Origin: an uncultured Bacillota bacterium
Lineage (GTDB): Bacteria; Bacillota; Clostridia; Peptostreptococcales; Anaerovoracaceae
Assembly: GCA_949284065.1 (NCBI GenBank)
Contig: CASDUO010000023.1
Coordinates: 1-41,823, forward strand
Direction: 5' to 3'
DNA: 41,823 bases
Below, piece by piece: positions 1 through 7,634 of this stretch (position 1 is its first letter; each line of letters opens with the position of its first letter). Position numbers and translations under genes: made by a program. The notes below the pieces were generated by a model. That model saw nothing but the letters and a program-made list of their open reading frames with translations. It made no database searches and was not told where the DNA came from.

Positions 1-579
1 GAACCCAGGGAGTACAGCGTAGAGGGAGTCCCCCTGTCTGAGGTTTTGAAGGAATTCGGACTCAACAGCCTGTTCGGTTCGGGGTCCAAGAACACCATAG
101 AGGTCCAGACCTCCGACGGATATGAGTTCGAAGAAATAACAGCAGATAAAGTGGACGATACTTTCATAGCCTGGAAGTTCACTGAAGGAGAGAACAAGGG
201 AGAATCCGATACAGAGCTCATCCTCCTTACTGACGGCGAATCTGCAAATTCCTCCAAATGCAAAAGTGTGACGGGCATAAACATAGATATAGCCACTCCC
301 GCTAAGGTAAAGGCTCCCACTTTGAAAAAGAGCGGCAGCAAGAATGTGAAGATCTCCTGGAAAAAGGTGAACGGAGCCACTCATTACCAGATAGCAAGGA
401 GAGCTGCAGGCAAAAAGAAATATGGCGTGATCAAAACAGTAAAAGCTTCCACTCTGAGCTTTACAAACAAGAATGTAAAAAAAGGAAAGAGATATTATTA
501 CAAAGTCCGAGCCATCGTCGAATATGATGGCGGCACCGTGTACGGATCCTATTCGTCGGTACGATCCATCAAGAGATAG
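1..579 (+). CDS. Secreted protein, C-terminal part with Fn3-like domain (5' end outside window)
   Basis: The reading frame is open from the first base of the window, so the true start lies upstream and only about 192 C-terminal residues are seen. The first part (EYSVEGVPLSEVLKEFGL and the following strand-rich stretch) resembles the small molybdopterin-binding-like fold found in secreted Firmicutes proteins; this is a weak impression. The last 90 residues (from about APTLKKSGSKNVKISWKKV to SYSSVRSIKR) read as a fibronectin type III module: conserved W after KISW, a YYYKVRA strand and lysine-rich loops. No LPXTG or NPQTN-type sorting signal is present at the C-terminus, although a sortase gene follows. 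It ends 160 bases before the sortase and is followed by a strong terminator, so the two are probably separate units. Role unknown; extracellular location is inferred. Confidence 0.7.
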   Translation, partial: EPREYSVEGVPLSEVLKEFGLNSLFGSGSKNTIEVQTSDGYEFEEITADKVDDTFIAWKFTEGENKGESDTELILLTDGESANSSKCKSVTGINIDIATPAKVKAPTLKKSGSKNVKISWKKVNGATHYQIARRAAGKKKYGVIKTVKASTLSFTNKNVKKGKRYYYKVRAIVEYDGGTVYGSYSSVRSIKR

Positions 580-620
580 CCGTAAGGGCGATATATAACA
601 AGAACAGTAATGTAAAAATA

Positions 621-670
621 AGAAAGGACTGCGTCAGGGAGACGGGTTTTCCCTGAGCGGTCCTTTCTTT
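621..670 (+). terminator. Strong intrinsic terminator
   Basis: A long inverted repeat (AGAAAGGAC...GTCCTTTCTT with inner TCAGGGA/TCCCTGA) ends in CTTTCTTT. A-rich and T-rich tracts flank both sides, so it could work in both directions. It separates the Fn3 protein from the sortase gene. Confidence 0.8.
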
Positions 671-702
671 ATGGAAGGGAAGAAGAAAAAAGATATATTT
701 TG

Positions 703-711
703 TGATAGAAT
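703..711 (+). promoter_or_regulatory. Possible extended -10 promoter for the sortase gene
   Basis: TGATAGAAT matches an extended -10 element (TGnTAGAAT) 28 bases before the sortase start. No convincing -35 box lies 17 bases upstream, so support is weak. Confidence 0.35.
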
Positions 712-738
712 CACCATATGGGAACATAAGGGGGAAGT

Positions 739-1464
739 ATGAGCAAGGCGAGAAAGACGGCGATCGTGCTATGTCTGGTCGTTTTTCTGGTAAGCGGCTG
801 GATGGTGGGCCGATATTACATCGGAAACATCGTGGAGGACAGAGAGCTGACGGGAATGGAACCGTCAGGTTCCGATGCGGGAAGCAGGATGGAGAAGCTT
901 TACGAGGAAAACGACGACTTCGTGGGCTGGCTGAAAATACCGGGGACATCGGTGAATTATCCTGTCATGCAGTCTGATAAAGAGGAACCGGAATATTACC
1001 TTTATCGGGATTTTCGGAAGGAACCTTCTGAAATAGGGGTGCCTTTTGCAGACGTGGGCAGCGACACAGAGAAAAGCCGGAACATCCTCATCTATGGCCA
1101 TAATATAAAAAGCGGACAGGTATTCCACGATCTTTTGGGATATGAGGAAAAAAGTTTCTGGAAGGAGCACAGGACTTTCACCTTCAACAGTGTAGACCAC
1201 GGAAAGAGAAGATATGAGGTAGTAGCTGCCGCATATACCCGTATATATCCGCAGGACAGCGGAGCTTTCAAATATTATGACTATGCCTACATAGGCGATA
1301 AAGATACCTATAAAGAATATGTGAACGGCGTCCTGGATATGGCGTGTTACGATACGGGTATAAGGCCGGGATACGGACAAAAGCTCATAACGCTGAGCAC
1401 CTGTGCATATCATACGGAAAACGGCAGGTTCATAGTTTTGGCAAGAGAGCTGTCAAAGAGGTGA
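739..1464 (+). CDS. srtB: Class B sortase
   Basis: Membrane-anchored cysteine transpeptidase that cuts a C-terminal sorting signal and links surface proteins to the cell wall. The 241 residues begin with a single hydrophobic anchor (about residues 7-29). The catalytic triad is visible: His121 in LIYGHNI, Cys222 in LITLSTC and Arg230 in GRFIVLAR. The FVGWLKIPGTSVNYPVMQ segment and the spacing between His and Cys fit class B rather than class A or C. The ATG follows AAGGGGGAAGT at a good distance. No obvious substrate with a sorting motif is encoded in the window, so its target must lie elsewhere. It converges with cvpA, the two stop codons being only 8 bases apart. Confidence 0.9.
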   Translation: MSKARKTAIVLCLVVFLVSGWMVGRYYIGNIVEDRELTGMEPSGSDAGSRMEKLYEENDDFVGWLKIPGTSVNYPVMQSDKEEPEYYLYRDFRKEPSEIGVPFADVGSDTEKSRNILIYGHNIKSGQVFHDLLGYEEKSFWKEHRTFTFNSVDHGKRRYEVVAAAYTRIYPQDSGAFKYYDYAYIGDKDTYKEYVNGVLDMACYDTGIRPGYGQKLITLSTCAYHTENGRFIVLARELSKR

Positions 1465-1471
1465 GGAGACA

Positions 1472-2116
1472 TCAGACGAACAGACCCTGCATGAGGACGA
1501 GGAGGATATTGTCTTCATAGAGGAAGCCGGCAAAGAAGGAGTTGTCCAGAGATGAATTTATAGCCTCGGTGGAGTCGGGAGCCATTATATTGGCTAAAGG
1601 CAGTATGAGCAAAAGCAGGACAGAGCATATGACGGCGCCCCGCAGAAGGCCGAAAACGAGACCGCCGATACCGTCTCCCACAGTTTGGATCCCGTCATTG
1701 TAATCCTTCGATAAAAGTCTCAAAAGGAGCCAGAGGATGAATTTCAAAAGGATGAAGGTGACCGCATAGGTGAATATGGTGAATGCGATTCCGGCAAAAG
1801 ACTGGGAAAGACTTTCCACCAGGTCGGTCCCGGTGTTCACAAGGTTTTCACTCATATCGTTCGGCAAGGTGGACATAGATATGTCGAGCATGCCCATGGT
1901 GGATCCGGAAAATCTGGTCTGGAAAAACGAATAGAACATATCGTACACTCCCGTATGACCGGAAAGAAGATCCTTTGCGAAAGGCAAAAGGAAATAGGCG
2001 CCTACCAGCGCTACCACCCAACCCACAGAGTGTATGAAAGTGCTCATGAAGCCCTTCCTGTATCCGTATATCATGGAGATCAGTACGATCAGTATGAGCA
2101 GTATGTCTAATATCAT
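1472..2116 (-). CDS. cvpA: CvpA family membrane protein
   Basis: Small integral membrane protein of the CvpA (colicin V production) family; in Gram-positive bacteria its role is poorly defined and is usually linked to the cell envelope. Hydrophobic segments lie near the start (MILDILLILIVLISM), at GWVVALVGAYFLL, in the middle (AFTIFTYAVTFILLKFILWL) and near the end (GAVICSVLLLLILPLANI). The GYRKGF motif after the first helix and the GDGIGGLVFGLLRGAV stretch are typical of the family. The frame extends 16 codons further upstream, but the family N-terminus begins at MILDILL, so I place the start at 2116, giving 214 residues. A TTGCAA-17-TATCAT promoter lies just upstream on the same strand. Confidence 0.8.
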   Translation of the reverse strand: MILDILLILIVLISMIYGYRKGFMSTFIHSVGWVVALVGAYFLLPFAKDLLSGHTGVYDMFYSFFQTRFSGSTMGMLDISMSTLPNDMSENLVNTGTDLVESLSQSFAGIAFTIFTYAVTFILLKFILWLLLRLLSKDYNDGIQTVGDGIGGLVFGLLRGAVICSVLLLLILPLANIMAPDSTEAINSSLDNSFFAGFLYEDNILLVLMQGLFV

Positions 2117-2152
2117 CTCGAGCTCTAATAATCCTTTCAGAACAATACAGAT

Positions 2153-2181
2153 ATGATATCGCAAACCTGTCTGTCTTGCAA
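2153..2181 (-). promoter_or_regulatory. Sigma-A type promoter of cvpA
   Basis: On the minus strand TTGCAA (2176-2181) and TATCAT (2153-2158) are separated by exactly 17 bases. This places a start of transcription about 30 bases before the cvpA ATG. Confidence 0.6.
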
Positions 2182-2240
2182 TGAAAAACCTTTGAAAATC
2201 CTTGCTTCGTCCATAATTTTGTTGAATATGACCCGAAAAT

Positions 2241-2720
2241 ATGGTACATTCTTATATGTGCGAAAAATATATGAGAGAGGCCTTAAAGGAAGCTGAAAAA
2301 GCGGCCGGGATAGACGAGATCCCCGTAGGGGCGGTCATAGTCAGGGACGGTGCCGTGATAGCCAGAGGCCATAACGAAACTGAATCACGAAACGACCCTA
2401 CGGCCCATGCGGAGATGATAGCTATCCAAAGGGCGGCGGAGATCACGGGTTTTTACAGACTTACGGATTGTGAGATGTATGTGACTCTGGAGCCCTGTGC
2501 CATGTGTGCGGGGGCCATAGTTCAGGCCAGGATCCCTAAGATATATATAGGGGCTATGGATCCCAAGGCGGGAGCCTGCGGCTCGGTCTACGATATTTTA
2601 GGAGAGGGCAGGCTGAATCACAGGCCGGATGTGACGTGCGGGATAATGGAGGAAGAGTGCGGCAGTATCGTATCTCTGTTCTTCAAAAAGATACGGGGTC
2701 GGGAAAAATATAAAAAGTGA
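2241..2720 (+). CDS. tadA: tRNA-specific adenosine deaminase
   Basis: Zinc enzyme that converts the wobble adenosine of tRNA-Arg (anticodon ACG) to inosine. The deaminase signature is complete: HAE at residues 56-58 (zinc His and catalytic Glu) and PCAMCAG at 85-91 (zinc Cys86 and Cys89). PVGAVIV and the C-terminal SLFFKKIR helix also fit TadA, and 159 residues is the normal length. The start is uncertain: ATGs at 2241, 2256 and 2271 are in frame and none has a clear Shine-Dalgarno sequence; homologues would best match a start at 2256 (MCEKYMREAL). It is divergent from cvpA. Its stop codon overlaps the region that provides the ribosome binding site of the next gene, so the two are likely co-transcribed. 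Confidence 0.92.
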   Translation: MVHSYMCEKYMREALKEAEKAAGIDEIPVGAVIVRDGAVIARGHNETESRNDPTAHAEMIAIQRAAEITGFYRLTDCEMYVTLEPCAMCAGAIVQARIPKIYIGAMDPKAGACGSVYDILGEGRLNHRPDVTCGIMEEECGSIVSLFFKKIRGREKYKK

Positions 2721-2734
2721 CGGAGGAGTTTTTC

Positions 2735-3622
2735 ATGAAGAGAATAGGCATTATACTGAGCCTTTCCGTGATGATGATATTGTTGGCGGCACCTGTGGCA
2801 TACGGTGCCCAGTTCCATATAACCAAGAGCATGCCGGAAGATGGCCAGACGGGCATGTCCGTGGACAACATGGGCGTGAAGGTATACTTCAATGAAGATG
2901 TTTTCGGAGAAGAAAACAGAGAAGTGAACCAGAAGGCGTGCAAACTGGTGGACAGGAAGGGAAAGGAAGTCAAGTCATCTGTCTATTTCAATCCGGACGA
3001 CCATAAGGTCATAATGATTTTGGCCGATAGCAATGCCGGGATAAAGGGAAGCACTGAATACACCCTGGTGATAGACGAAAGCTTCACATCGGACAACGGC
3101 AACCGGCTGGGAGAGACTGAGGAAATAACCTTTGAGACCCTCAATCCCCAGACCAGCATGACTGTCAGCATGGCGATGATGGCCGTCATGGTCGTAGCCA
3201 TGATATTCTTCTCCTCCAAAGAGGCCAAGAAAGCCATGGAGGAACAGAGCGGAAAGAATAAGAAAGAAAAGGTCAATCCATACAAAGAGGCCAAGAGGAC
3301 GGGAAAGACCGTAGAGGAAGTAGTGGCCAAACAGGAGAAGGCGAAGGAAAAAGAAGAAAGAGATGAAGCCAGGAAAGCTGCCAGGGCCGAGAAGCGAAAG
3401 CGACAGAAGGAAGAGAACAAAGTAGAGATCGCAAGCGGCAATATAAGAGTGTCCGCTCCCAGACCTATTTCGGCAGCCGGCAGCACATATAAGACCGGCA
3501 GGGCGGAAGAGGCCAGGAAGGCAAAGGAAAAGGCGGCGCAAGCCAAGAAGAACAAAAACGCAGCTCCCAAGAAAAGCCAGAATCCCAATAAGAACAAGGG
3601 AAAGAGAAAGAAGGGCAAGTAG
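2735..3622 (+). CDS. Secreted/membrane protein with Ig-like (Big_5) domain and Lys/Ala-rich tail
   Basis: The start at 2735 is chosen because CGGAGGAG lies at optimal distance and it begins a signal sequence (MKRIGIILSLSVMMILLAAP). Residues about 25-140 form a bacterial Ig-like domain of the Big_5 kind (SMPEDGQTGMSVDNMGVKVYF, later ITFETLN). A transmembrane helix follows (MTVSMAMMAVMVVAMIFF), then about 130 residues that are strongly basic and rich in Lys, Ala and Glu, ending in KKNKNAAPKKSQNPNKNKG. The topology suggests an extracytoplasmic Ig domain with a basic cytoplasmic tail that could touch nucleic acid or ribosomes; that is inference. It overlaps the GTG of ispE by one base and sits between tadA and ispE. 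Function not known. Confidence 0.75.
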   Translation: MKRIGIILSLSVMMILLAAPVAYGAQFHITKSMPEDGQTGMSVDNMGVKVYFNEDVFGEENREVNQKACKLVDRKGKEVKSSVYFNPDDHKVIMILADSNAGIKGSTEYTLVIDESFTSDNGNRLGETEEITFETLNPQTSMTVSMAMMAVMVVAMIFFSSKEAKKAMEEQSGKNKKEKVNPYKEAKRTGKTVEEVVAKQEKAKEKEERDEARKAARAEKRKRQKEENKVEIASGNIRVSAPRPISAAGSTYKTGRAEEARKAKEKAAQAKKNKNAAPKKSQNPNKNKGKRKKGK

Positions 3623-4623
3623 TGAGAGCCGAAGTGGACGCTTACGGAAAGATAAATCTTTCCATAGATGTTTTGGGCAGACTGGATAATGGATATCATG
3701 AAGTGTGTATGGTCATGCAGCTCATAAGCCTGCATGACCATCTTTGTTTCGAAGATATGGTCCCGGGGAAAGAGGGCGGCCCCAGGTACGGAAAAGGACA
3801 TGACAAGGCCATAAAGATAGAGATGAAAGGACCCGCCCTGGACAGCCGGGGAGAAGGGGAAAAACACAGTTGCGGCGGCGAAGAGCTTTTACCTGCGGCG
3901 GACAGGGACAATATAGTGTGGAAGGCGTGGGAGCTGCTGGAGAAAAGATTCCCCCATAAAGCACGGTCTCTTCAGGTGACCATAGAAAAGAACATACCCG
4001 TTGCAGCAGGCCTGGCCGGCGGTTCGGCCGACGGCGCGGCTGCCCTTTTGGCCCTCAATAAGATGTGGAGCCTGGGCCTTTCTTTGGAAGAGCTGAAAAA
4101 ATTGGGAGCGGAACTGGGAGCTGACGTACCTTTTTCCCTTGCAGGGCAGGCAAAGCTCAACAAGGAGTACGGGTTTTCCCGGGACGGGAGCGCATGCACC
4201 TGCGCTCTTGCAGAGGGAACGGGTACCGTGCTGACACCGCTGCCGTCGTGGGAGAGCCCTGTGGTGCTTTCAAGACCTCCCGTACATGTTTCCACCGCCC
4301 GGGTGTATGCTGGGATAGATTCGGTGGATATCCCCCGAAGGCCGCGGACAGATGAATTGATAGCAGGGATAAGGGAGAAAAATTTTGAGAAAATATCGAA
4401 AAATATGGTGAATGTACTTGAAAATTACAGCCTTAAAGTTTACCATAATGTCGTGTATACAAAGAACAACATGGAAGCCATCATAGGAGACCGCGGAAAG
4501 GTCCTTATGAGCGGCAGCGGGCCTACGGTGTACGGACTGAGCCGCGACCGGGCCGTATGCGAAAAAGCCTGTGAGGAAATGTCGAAAATAAACAGAGAGA
4601 CCTTCCTCAGCCGGACCGTTTAG
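3622..4623 (+). CDS. ispE: 4-diphosphocytidyl-2-C-methyl-D-erythritol kinase
   Basis: GHMP kinase that phosphorylates CDP-ME in the MEP route to isoprenoids. AYGKINLSIDVLGRLDNGYH gives the N-terminal motif with Lys10; the ATP loop is PVAAGLAGGSADGAAAL (about 126-142); ADVPF holds the catalytic Asp168; the C-terminal motif VLMSGSGPTVYGL is intact. At 333 residues it is about 40 longer than usual. The excess lies in a charged Gly-rich insertion around residues 48-95 and a shorter one around 178-195. Both keep the frame and the motifs around them, so the enzyme should work. It starts with GTG, overlapping the stop of the preceding gene as TAGTG. A GntR regulator follows 78 bases later. Confidence 0.9.
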   Translation: MRAEVDAYGKINLSIDVLGRLDNGYHEVCMVMQLISLHDHLCFEDMVPGKEGGPRYGKGHDKAIKIEMKGPALDSRGEGEKHSCGGEELLPAADRDNIVWKAWELLEKRFPHKARSLQVTIEKNIPVAAGLAGGSADGAAALLALNKMWSLGLSLEELKKLGAELGADVPFSLAGQAKLNKEYGFSRDGSACTCALAEGTGTVLTPLPSWESPVVLSRPPVHVSTARVYAGIDSVDIPRRPRTDELIAGIREKNFEKISKNMVNVLENYSLKVYHNVVYTKNNMEAIIGDRGKVLMSGSGPTVYGLSRDRAVCEKACEEMSKINRETFLSRTV

Positions 4624-4701
4624 CTTTACAGTCCGATCGGCAGAGGGTGTACGGCTGCCGGAAAAAATATGTGATGTGAAAAATATGAAAGAGGTGAGAA
4701 C

Positions 4702-5358
4702 ATGCTGAATCCGGATATCATCAACCACAAGCCCCTTCGGGAGATCGTTTACGAAGAGCTTAAGATGCAGATACTCAAGGGAGAGATCCCTCCCGGCACG
4801 AGGATGATGGAAGTGGAGATGGCCGATGAGATGGGCGTTTCCAGGACTCCTATCAGGGAGGCCATAAGAAAGCTGGAAAAAGAAGGCTTGGTGACTATAG
4901 AACCGAGAAGGGGAGCCTACGCATCCAGGATATCCACCCAGGATATGATCGAGATCCTCGAAGTGCGCCAGAACATGGAAGGTCTTGCGGCGTACTATGC
5001 TGCCTTGAGAGCGGATGAAGATACGAAGAATGATATAAAGGCGCTGGCAAAGGAATATGAACAGGCGGTAAAAGAAAGGAACACCGCCGATATGATCAAA
5101 ATAGATACGGATTTCCACCACCTTATAGTGAAGGGGAGCCACAACAAGATACTCGTGAACATGGTGGAGCAGCTCCAGGAACTGGTGCTCAGGTTCAGAT
5201 ATCTGTATTACGATAATTTCAAAAGGGGAGAACAGATGCCTGCAGAGCACGAGGAAATATACAGCGCCATATTGCAGGGAGACGGTGACAGAGCCAGAGC
5301 CGCCGCTGAACTGCACATAGAGAGATTGAAGGAAATGGTGCAGAGCGACGATATATGA
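4702..5358 (+). CDS. GntR family transcriptional regulator, FCD (FadR-like) subfamily
   Basis: The N-terminal winged helix-turn-helix is clear: LREIVYEELKMQILKGEIPPG, then ADEMGVSRTPIREAIRKLEKEGLV and the wing PRRGAYAS. Residues about 80-210 form the all-helical FCD ligand domain (ILEVRQNMEGLAAYYA, DFHHLIVKGSHN, and a final HIERLKEMV helix). The His residues in DFHHLI and in HIERL are the usual metal/ligand positions of FCD proteins, which typically sense small organic acids. AAAGAGGTGAGAAC gives a good ribosome binding site. The effector and targets cannot be read from the sequence. It ends at a hairpin shared with the convergent htrA gene. Confidence 0.88.
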   Translation: MLNPDIINHKPLREIVYEELKMQILKGEIPPGTRMMEVEMADEMGVSRTPIREAIRKLEKEGLVTIEPRRGAYASRISTQDMIEILEVRQNMEGLAAYYAALRADEDTKNDIKALAKEYEQAVKERNTADMIKIDTDFHHLIVKGSHNKILVNMVEQLQELVLRFRYLYYDNFKRGEQMPAEHEEIYSAILQGDGDRARAAAELHIERLKEMVQSDDI

Positions 5359-5365
5359 GATCCCG

Positions 5366-5388
5366 ACCCATGATCAGAGATCATGGGT
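5366..5388. terminator. Perfect hairpin between convergent gntR-type and htrA genes
   Basis: ACCCATGATC-AGA-GATCATGGGT is a perfect 10-bp stem with a 3-base loop. It overlaps the htrA stop codon at 5381-5383. No T-run follows on either strand, so it is either a weak terminator or an RNA-stabilising 3' hairpin. Confidence 0.45.
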
Positions 5389-6373
5389 TGGAAAATGGCC
5401 AGATACTGTCGAACAGGGAATCGTTGCCGTCGTTGAAAAAGTATCCTTCTTCAGAATATTGTTCCTGAGGGGCATCCGTGTTGCTGTCTATGGACCCGTT
5501 CTCCATTATCTCTGTGGCAGATGCGGCCGCTGCGTTGATAGGTATGGCGAAACCCAGCCCTTCCACGTCGGTACCGGAAGATTTAGCCACCACTATACCC
5601 ACCAGCTGTCCATATTCATTGAACATGCCGCCTCCCGAGTTGCCCGGGTTCACAGAGGCGTCTGTTTGTATGAGATTCATGACGGTATCGTCCAGAGTTA
5701 TCTCCCTGTTGAGAGAGCTTACTATGCCGGCCGATACGGATCCTCCTAAAGTCCCCAGAGGGTTGCCTATTATGACGGCCATATCGCCGACTTCCATCTG
5801 ATCGCTGTTGCCTAAAGTGGCTGCCGTAAGATTTTTGGCGTTTATCTTGAGGACGGCAACATCGTTGGCGGAATCGGTGCCTACTGTTTCGGCGGAATAT
5901 TCCTTGCCGTTGGCAAGGGTCACCGTTATGCTCGAGGCCCCTTCTATAACATGGTTGTTCGTCAAAATATATCCGTTGCTCTTTATTATCACTCCGCTGC
6001 CGGCGCCTTCAGTGACATATTCACGGACCCAGGCATCGGAACTTACGGATTCTGTCCTTATCTCCACTACGGAATCGCCGGCCTTGTCAGCGACTTCCTG
6101 AACGGAAAGCTTGCTGCCTGTCGCATCCTGAAGGTCGAAACCTGTGGAGTCCGCTGAAGTGGACGGATTGTCTCCCGAACCGCCGGTGAGATGATTGGCC
6201 AGATATGTACCGCCAAATGACAGTGAGCCCGCAAGGAGTATGACTACGAGAGCAAAGGAAAAAAGTTTTTTCCTGGTCATGACTATAGGTTTGCTCTCTT
6301 TCTTTTTCTTCTTGGGCGGCTCAGGCGGCTGCTCATAAGGATCGTAAAAAACAAAGCCGTTGTTGTCTTGCAT
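5381..6373 (-). CDS. htrA: HtrA/DegP-like S1C serine protease without PDZ domain
   Basis: Membrane-anchored, trypsin-like protease for quality control of exported proteins. A short cytoplasmic lysine-rich stretch (PPKKKKKESKP) precedes one transmembrane helix (about residues 36-56), so the protease domain faces outside. The triad is His141 (ILTNNHVI), Asp171 (SANDVAVLKI) and Ser246 (NPGNSGG). After the protease core (ends about residue 292) there are only about 38 acidic, Ser/Asn-rich residues, whereas typical HtrA proteins carry at least one PDZ domain of some 90 residues. The ending is not a frameshift: the final residues stay in frame to a normal stop. It starts behind a GAAAGGAAAG site. 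A GTACAT/ATGTAC inverted repeat (6412-6429) lies in its leader. Confidence 0.88.
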   Translation of the reverse strand: MQDNNGFVFYDPYEQPPEPPKKKKKESKPIVMTRKKLFSFALVVILLAGSLSFGGTYLANHLTGGSGDNPSTSADSTGFDLQDATGSKLSVQEVADKAGDSVVEIRTESVSSDAWVREYVTEGAGSGVIIKSNGYILTNNHVIEGASSITVTLANGKEYSAETVGTDSANDVAVLKINAKNLTAATLGNSDQMEVGDMAVIIGNPLGTLGGSVSAGIVSSLNREITLDDTVMNLIQTDASVNPGNSGGGMFNEYGQLVGIVVAKSSGTDVEGLGFAIPINAAAASATEIMENGSIDSNTDAPQEQYSEEGYFFNDGNDSLFDSIWPFSNP

Positions 6374-6590
6374 GATCTTTCCTTTCTGTTATCTTATCTT
6401 TCTTTCTACTGGTACATTTTTTCATGTACTTTCGATCCACATTTTTCACATATATCATATACCGCAAGGCTGTATGCGGATGTTTCCATCATGTCGACGA
6501 ATGGAGATCTTACCGTCTCTATGGTAAAACCATTGGAATGACTTTGAAAAAGCATCCCGTTGGTAAGAATATAATGACATAACCTTAAAT
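6374..6590. other. htrA leader and gene-free sequence
   Basis: This stretch holds the htrA ribosome binding site and a small perfect inverted repeat GTACAT-N6-ATGTAC at 6412-6429, which may be an operator or a leader hairpin. Beyond it I see no recognisable gene on either strand; the open frames there have no ribosome binding sites or known motifs. Confidence 0.4.
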
Positions 6591-6593
6591 AAA

Positions 6594-6939
6594 TTTGAAA
6601 GTTTGAAAGGATGGCAAAAGCGATATCCGGAGGAAACAGACCGACACGGTACGAGAGAGGACCACGGTGGAGACATGAAAGGAGACCTGGGGAAAGGATA
6701 TGACAGAGTCTTCCCCGAAAGGAGTGTCGGGTATGACAGCCATGAAGGAAGAGGGCGATATCGCGACATTATGGAACTATCTTTCGCCGACATGTCAAAG
6801 GTGATGATAAGGCTTTCCGGAACGGGACCGAAATCGAAAACCTGTCTGCTTCGCCACGGGAGATCCTTACAGGAAAACGGCGAGCCGCCTTGGAGAACTT
6901 GAAAGAAACTTGAAAGAAATGATAAATACCGTGGACTAA
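6594..6939 (+). pseudogene. Remnant of a phosphoglucomutase/phosphomannomutase C-terminus
   Basis: A frame ending at 6902 reads DIMELSFADMSKVMIRLSGTGPKSK near 6770-6839, which is recognisably the C-terminal phosphate-binding motif of alpha-D-phosphohexomutases (intact form RPSGTEPK). At about 6838 the match moves to the +1 frame, which reads FATGDPYRKTASRLGELERN and continues to a TAA at 6937-6939, as expected for the last helix of that family. Two changes in the signature (P to L, E to G), the frameshift and the absence of the first three quarters of the gene show it is dead. No ribosome binding site precedes it. Which hexomutase subfamily it came from cannot be told. Confidence 0.5.
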
Positions 6940-6992
6940 GAGTTTTTGTGATGGTATACTGAAAATCGGTTATTGGACAGACAGGAGAAGTG

Positions 6993-7469
6993 ATGAAAGA
7001 TATCATACTGAAGATAAAAGGAGCCCATATATATCGGGACACAGAAGAGCAGGATATGGAACTGGTCACAGAAGGAAAATTCTATGATGTGGACGGTACC
7101 TTCTATTTGCTTTATGACGACAGCACCTTCAGCGGTGTGGAGGGCTGGAAGAACAAACTCATAATAGACAAGAACAGAGTCTGCATGACTCGCGATAACG
7201 AAGGTCTGAATCTGGAGACCACCATAAAATTTGAAAAAGGCAAGCGTCATACCGGTGTATACGGATCCGAATTCGGGCCCATAGAAATGGAGGTGCTCAC
7301 CAACGATCTGGTGAACACCCTGGACTCGGAAGGTAAAGGACGGGTAGGGATAGACTACAATATAAGCCTCAAAGGCCTTTCAGAGGGCAGGAGCAGACTG
7401 GATATAGAGATCGAGAATGCAGTCAGCGGGGGAGAAACGGGCAAGACAGGGAACGATTATGCGGAATAA
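6993..7469 (+). CDS. DUF1934 family protein
   Basis: A 158-residue soluble beta-rich protein of the DUF1934 (YwiB-like) family, which has a lipocalin-like barrel and no established function. Features that fit: the N-terminal DIILKIKGAHIY strand, the TEGKFYDVDGTFYLLYDDS segment, VCMTRDNEGLNLET, and SLKGLSEGRSRLDIEIE at the end. ATG at 6993 is preferred over the GTG at 6990 because AGGAG sits at the right distance. The last 11 bases overlap the start of a tiny membrane-protein gene, so the two are translated from one message. Confidence 0.8.
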   Translation: MKDIILKIKGAHIYRDTEEQDMELVTEGKFYDVDGTFYLLYDDSTFSGVEGWKNKLIIDKNRVCMTRDNEGLNLETTIKFEKGKRHTGVYGSEFGPIEMEVLTNDLVNTLDSEGKGRVGIDYNISLKGLSEGRSRLDIEIENAVSGGETGKTGNDYAE

Positions 7470-7557
7470 GACGGTCATAAGGATAGTGGCGCTGATAACG
7501 GTGATCGCCCTGGTAGTGACCACCGTGGTGTTTGCCGGAGTGGCTCTGTTCTGGTAG
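7459..7557 (+). CDS. Single-helix membrane miniprotein (32 residues)
   Basis: ATG at 7459, preceded by ACAGGGAACGATT, opens a 32-codon frame: a short basic start (MRNKTVIR) followed by an uninterrupted hydrophobic helix (IVALITVIALVVTTVVFAGV) and a short ALFW end. It overlaps the end of the DUF1934 gene by 11 bases in another frame, which suggests coupled translation. The composition, basic inside end and ribosome binding site argue that it is a real gene and not noise. No homologue is recognised; it may be an anchor or regulator of a neighbouring membrane function. Confidence 0.55.
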   Translation: MRNKTVIRIVALITVIALVVTTVVFAGVALFW

Positions 7558-7574
7558 GTTTGGCATGGGGGCAA

Positions 7575-7617
7575 CGGTACATGACGGGGCGTCGTGATGT
7601 ACCGATGGATTTTATTT
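7575..7617 (+). terminator. Hairpin with T-rich tail after the DUF1934 operon
   Basis: CGGTACAT...ATGTACCG is a perfect 8-bp stem with an inner GACG/CGTC stem, followed by ATGGATTTTATTT. The loose T-run makes it a moderate terminator; it may let some transcription through to the next gene. Confidence 0.5.
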
Positions 7618-7634
7618 GAAAAGGGAGGCGGCGT

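Noticed and set aside
1-579. Sortase substrate
   Set aside because: The C-terminus ends in SYSSVRSIKR with no sorting motif, hydrophobic stretch or charged tail.
4270-5316. 348-residue minus-strand frame opposite ispE and the GntR gene
   Set aside because: Antisense shadow spanning two genuine genes, without ribosome binding site or domain.
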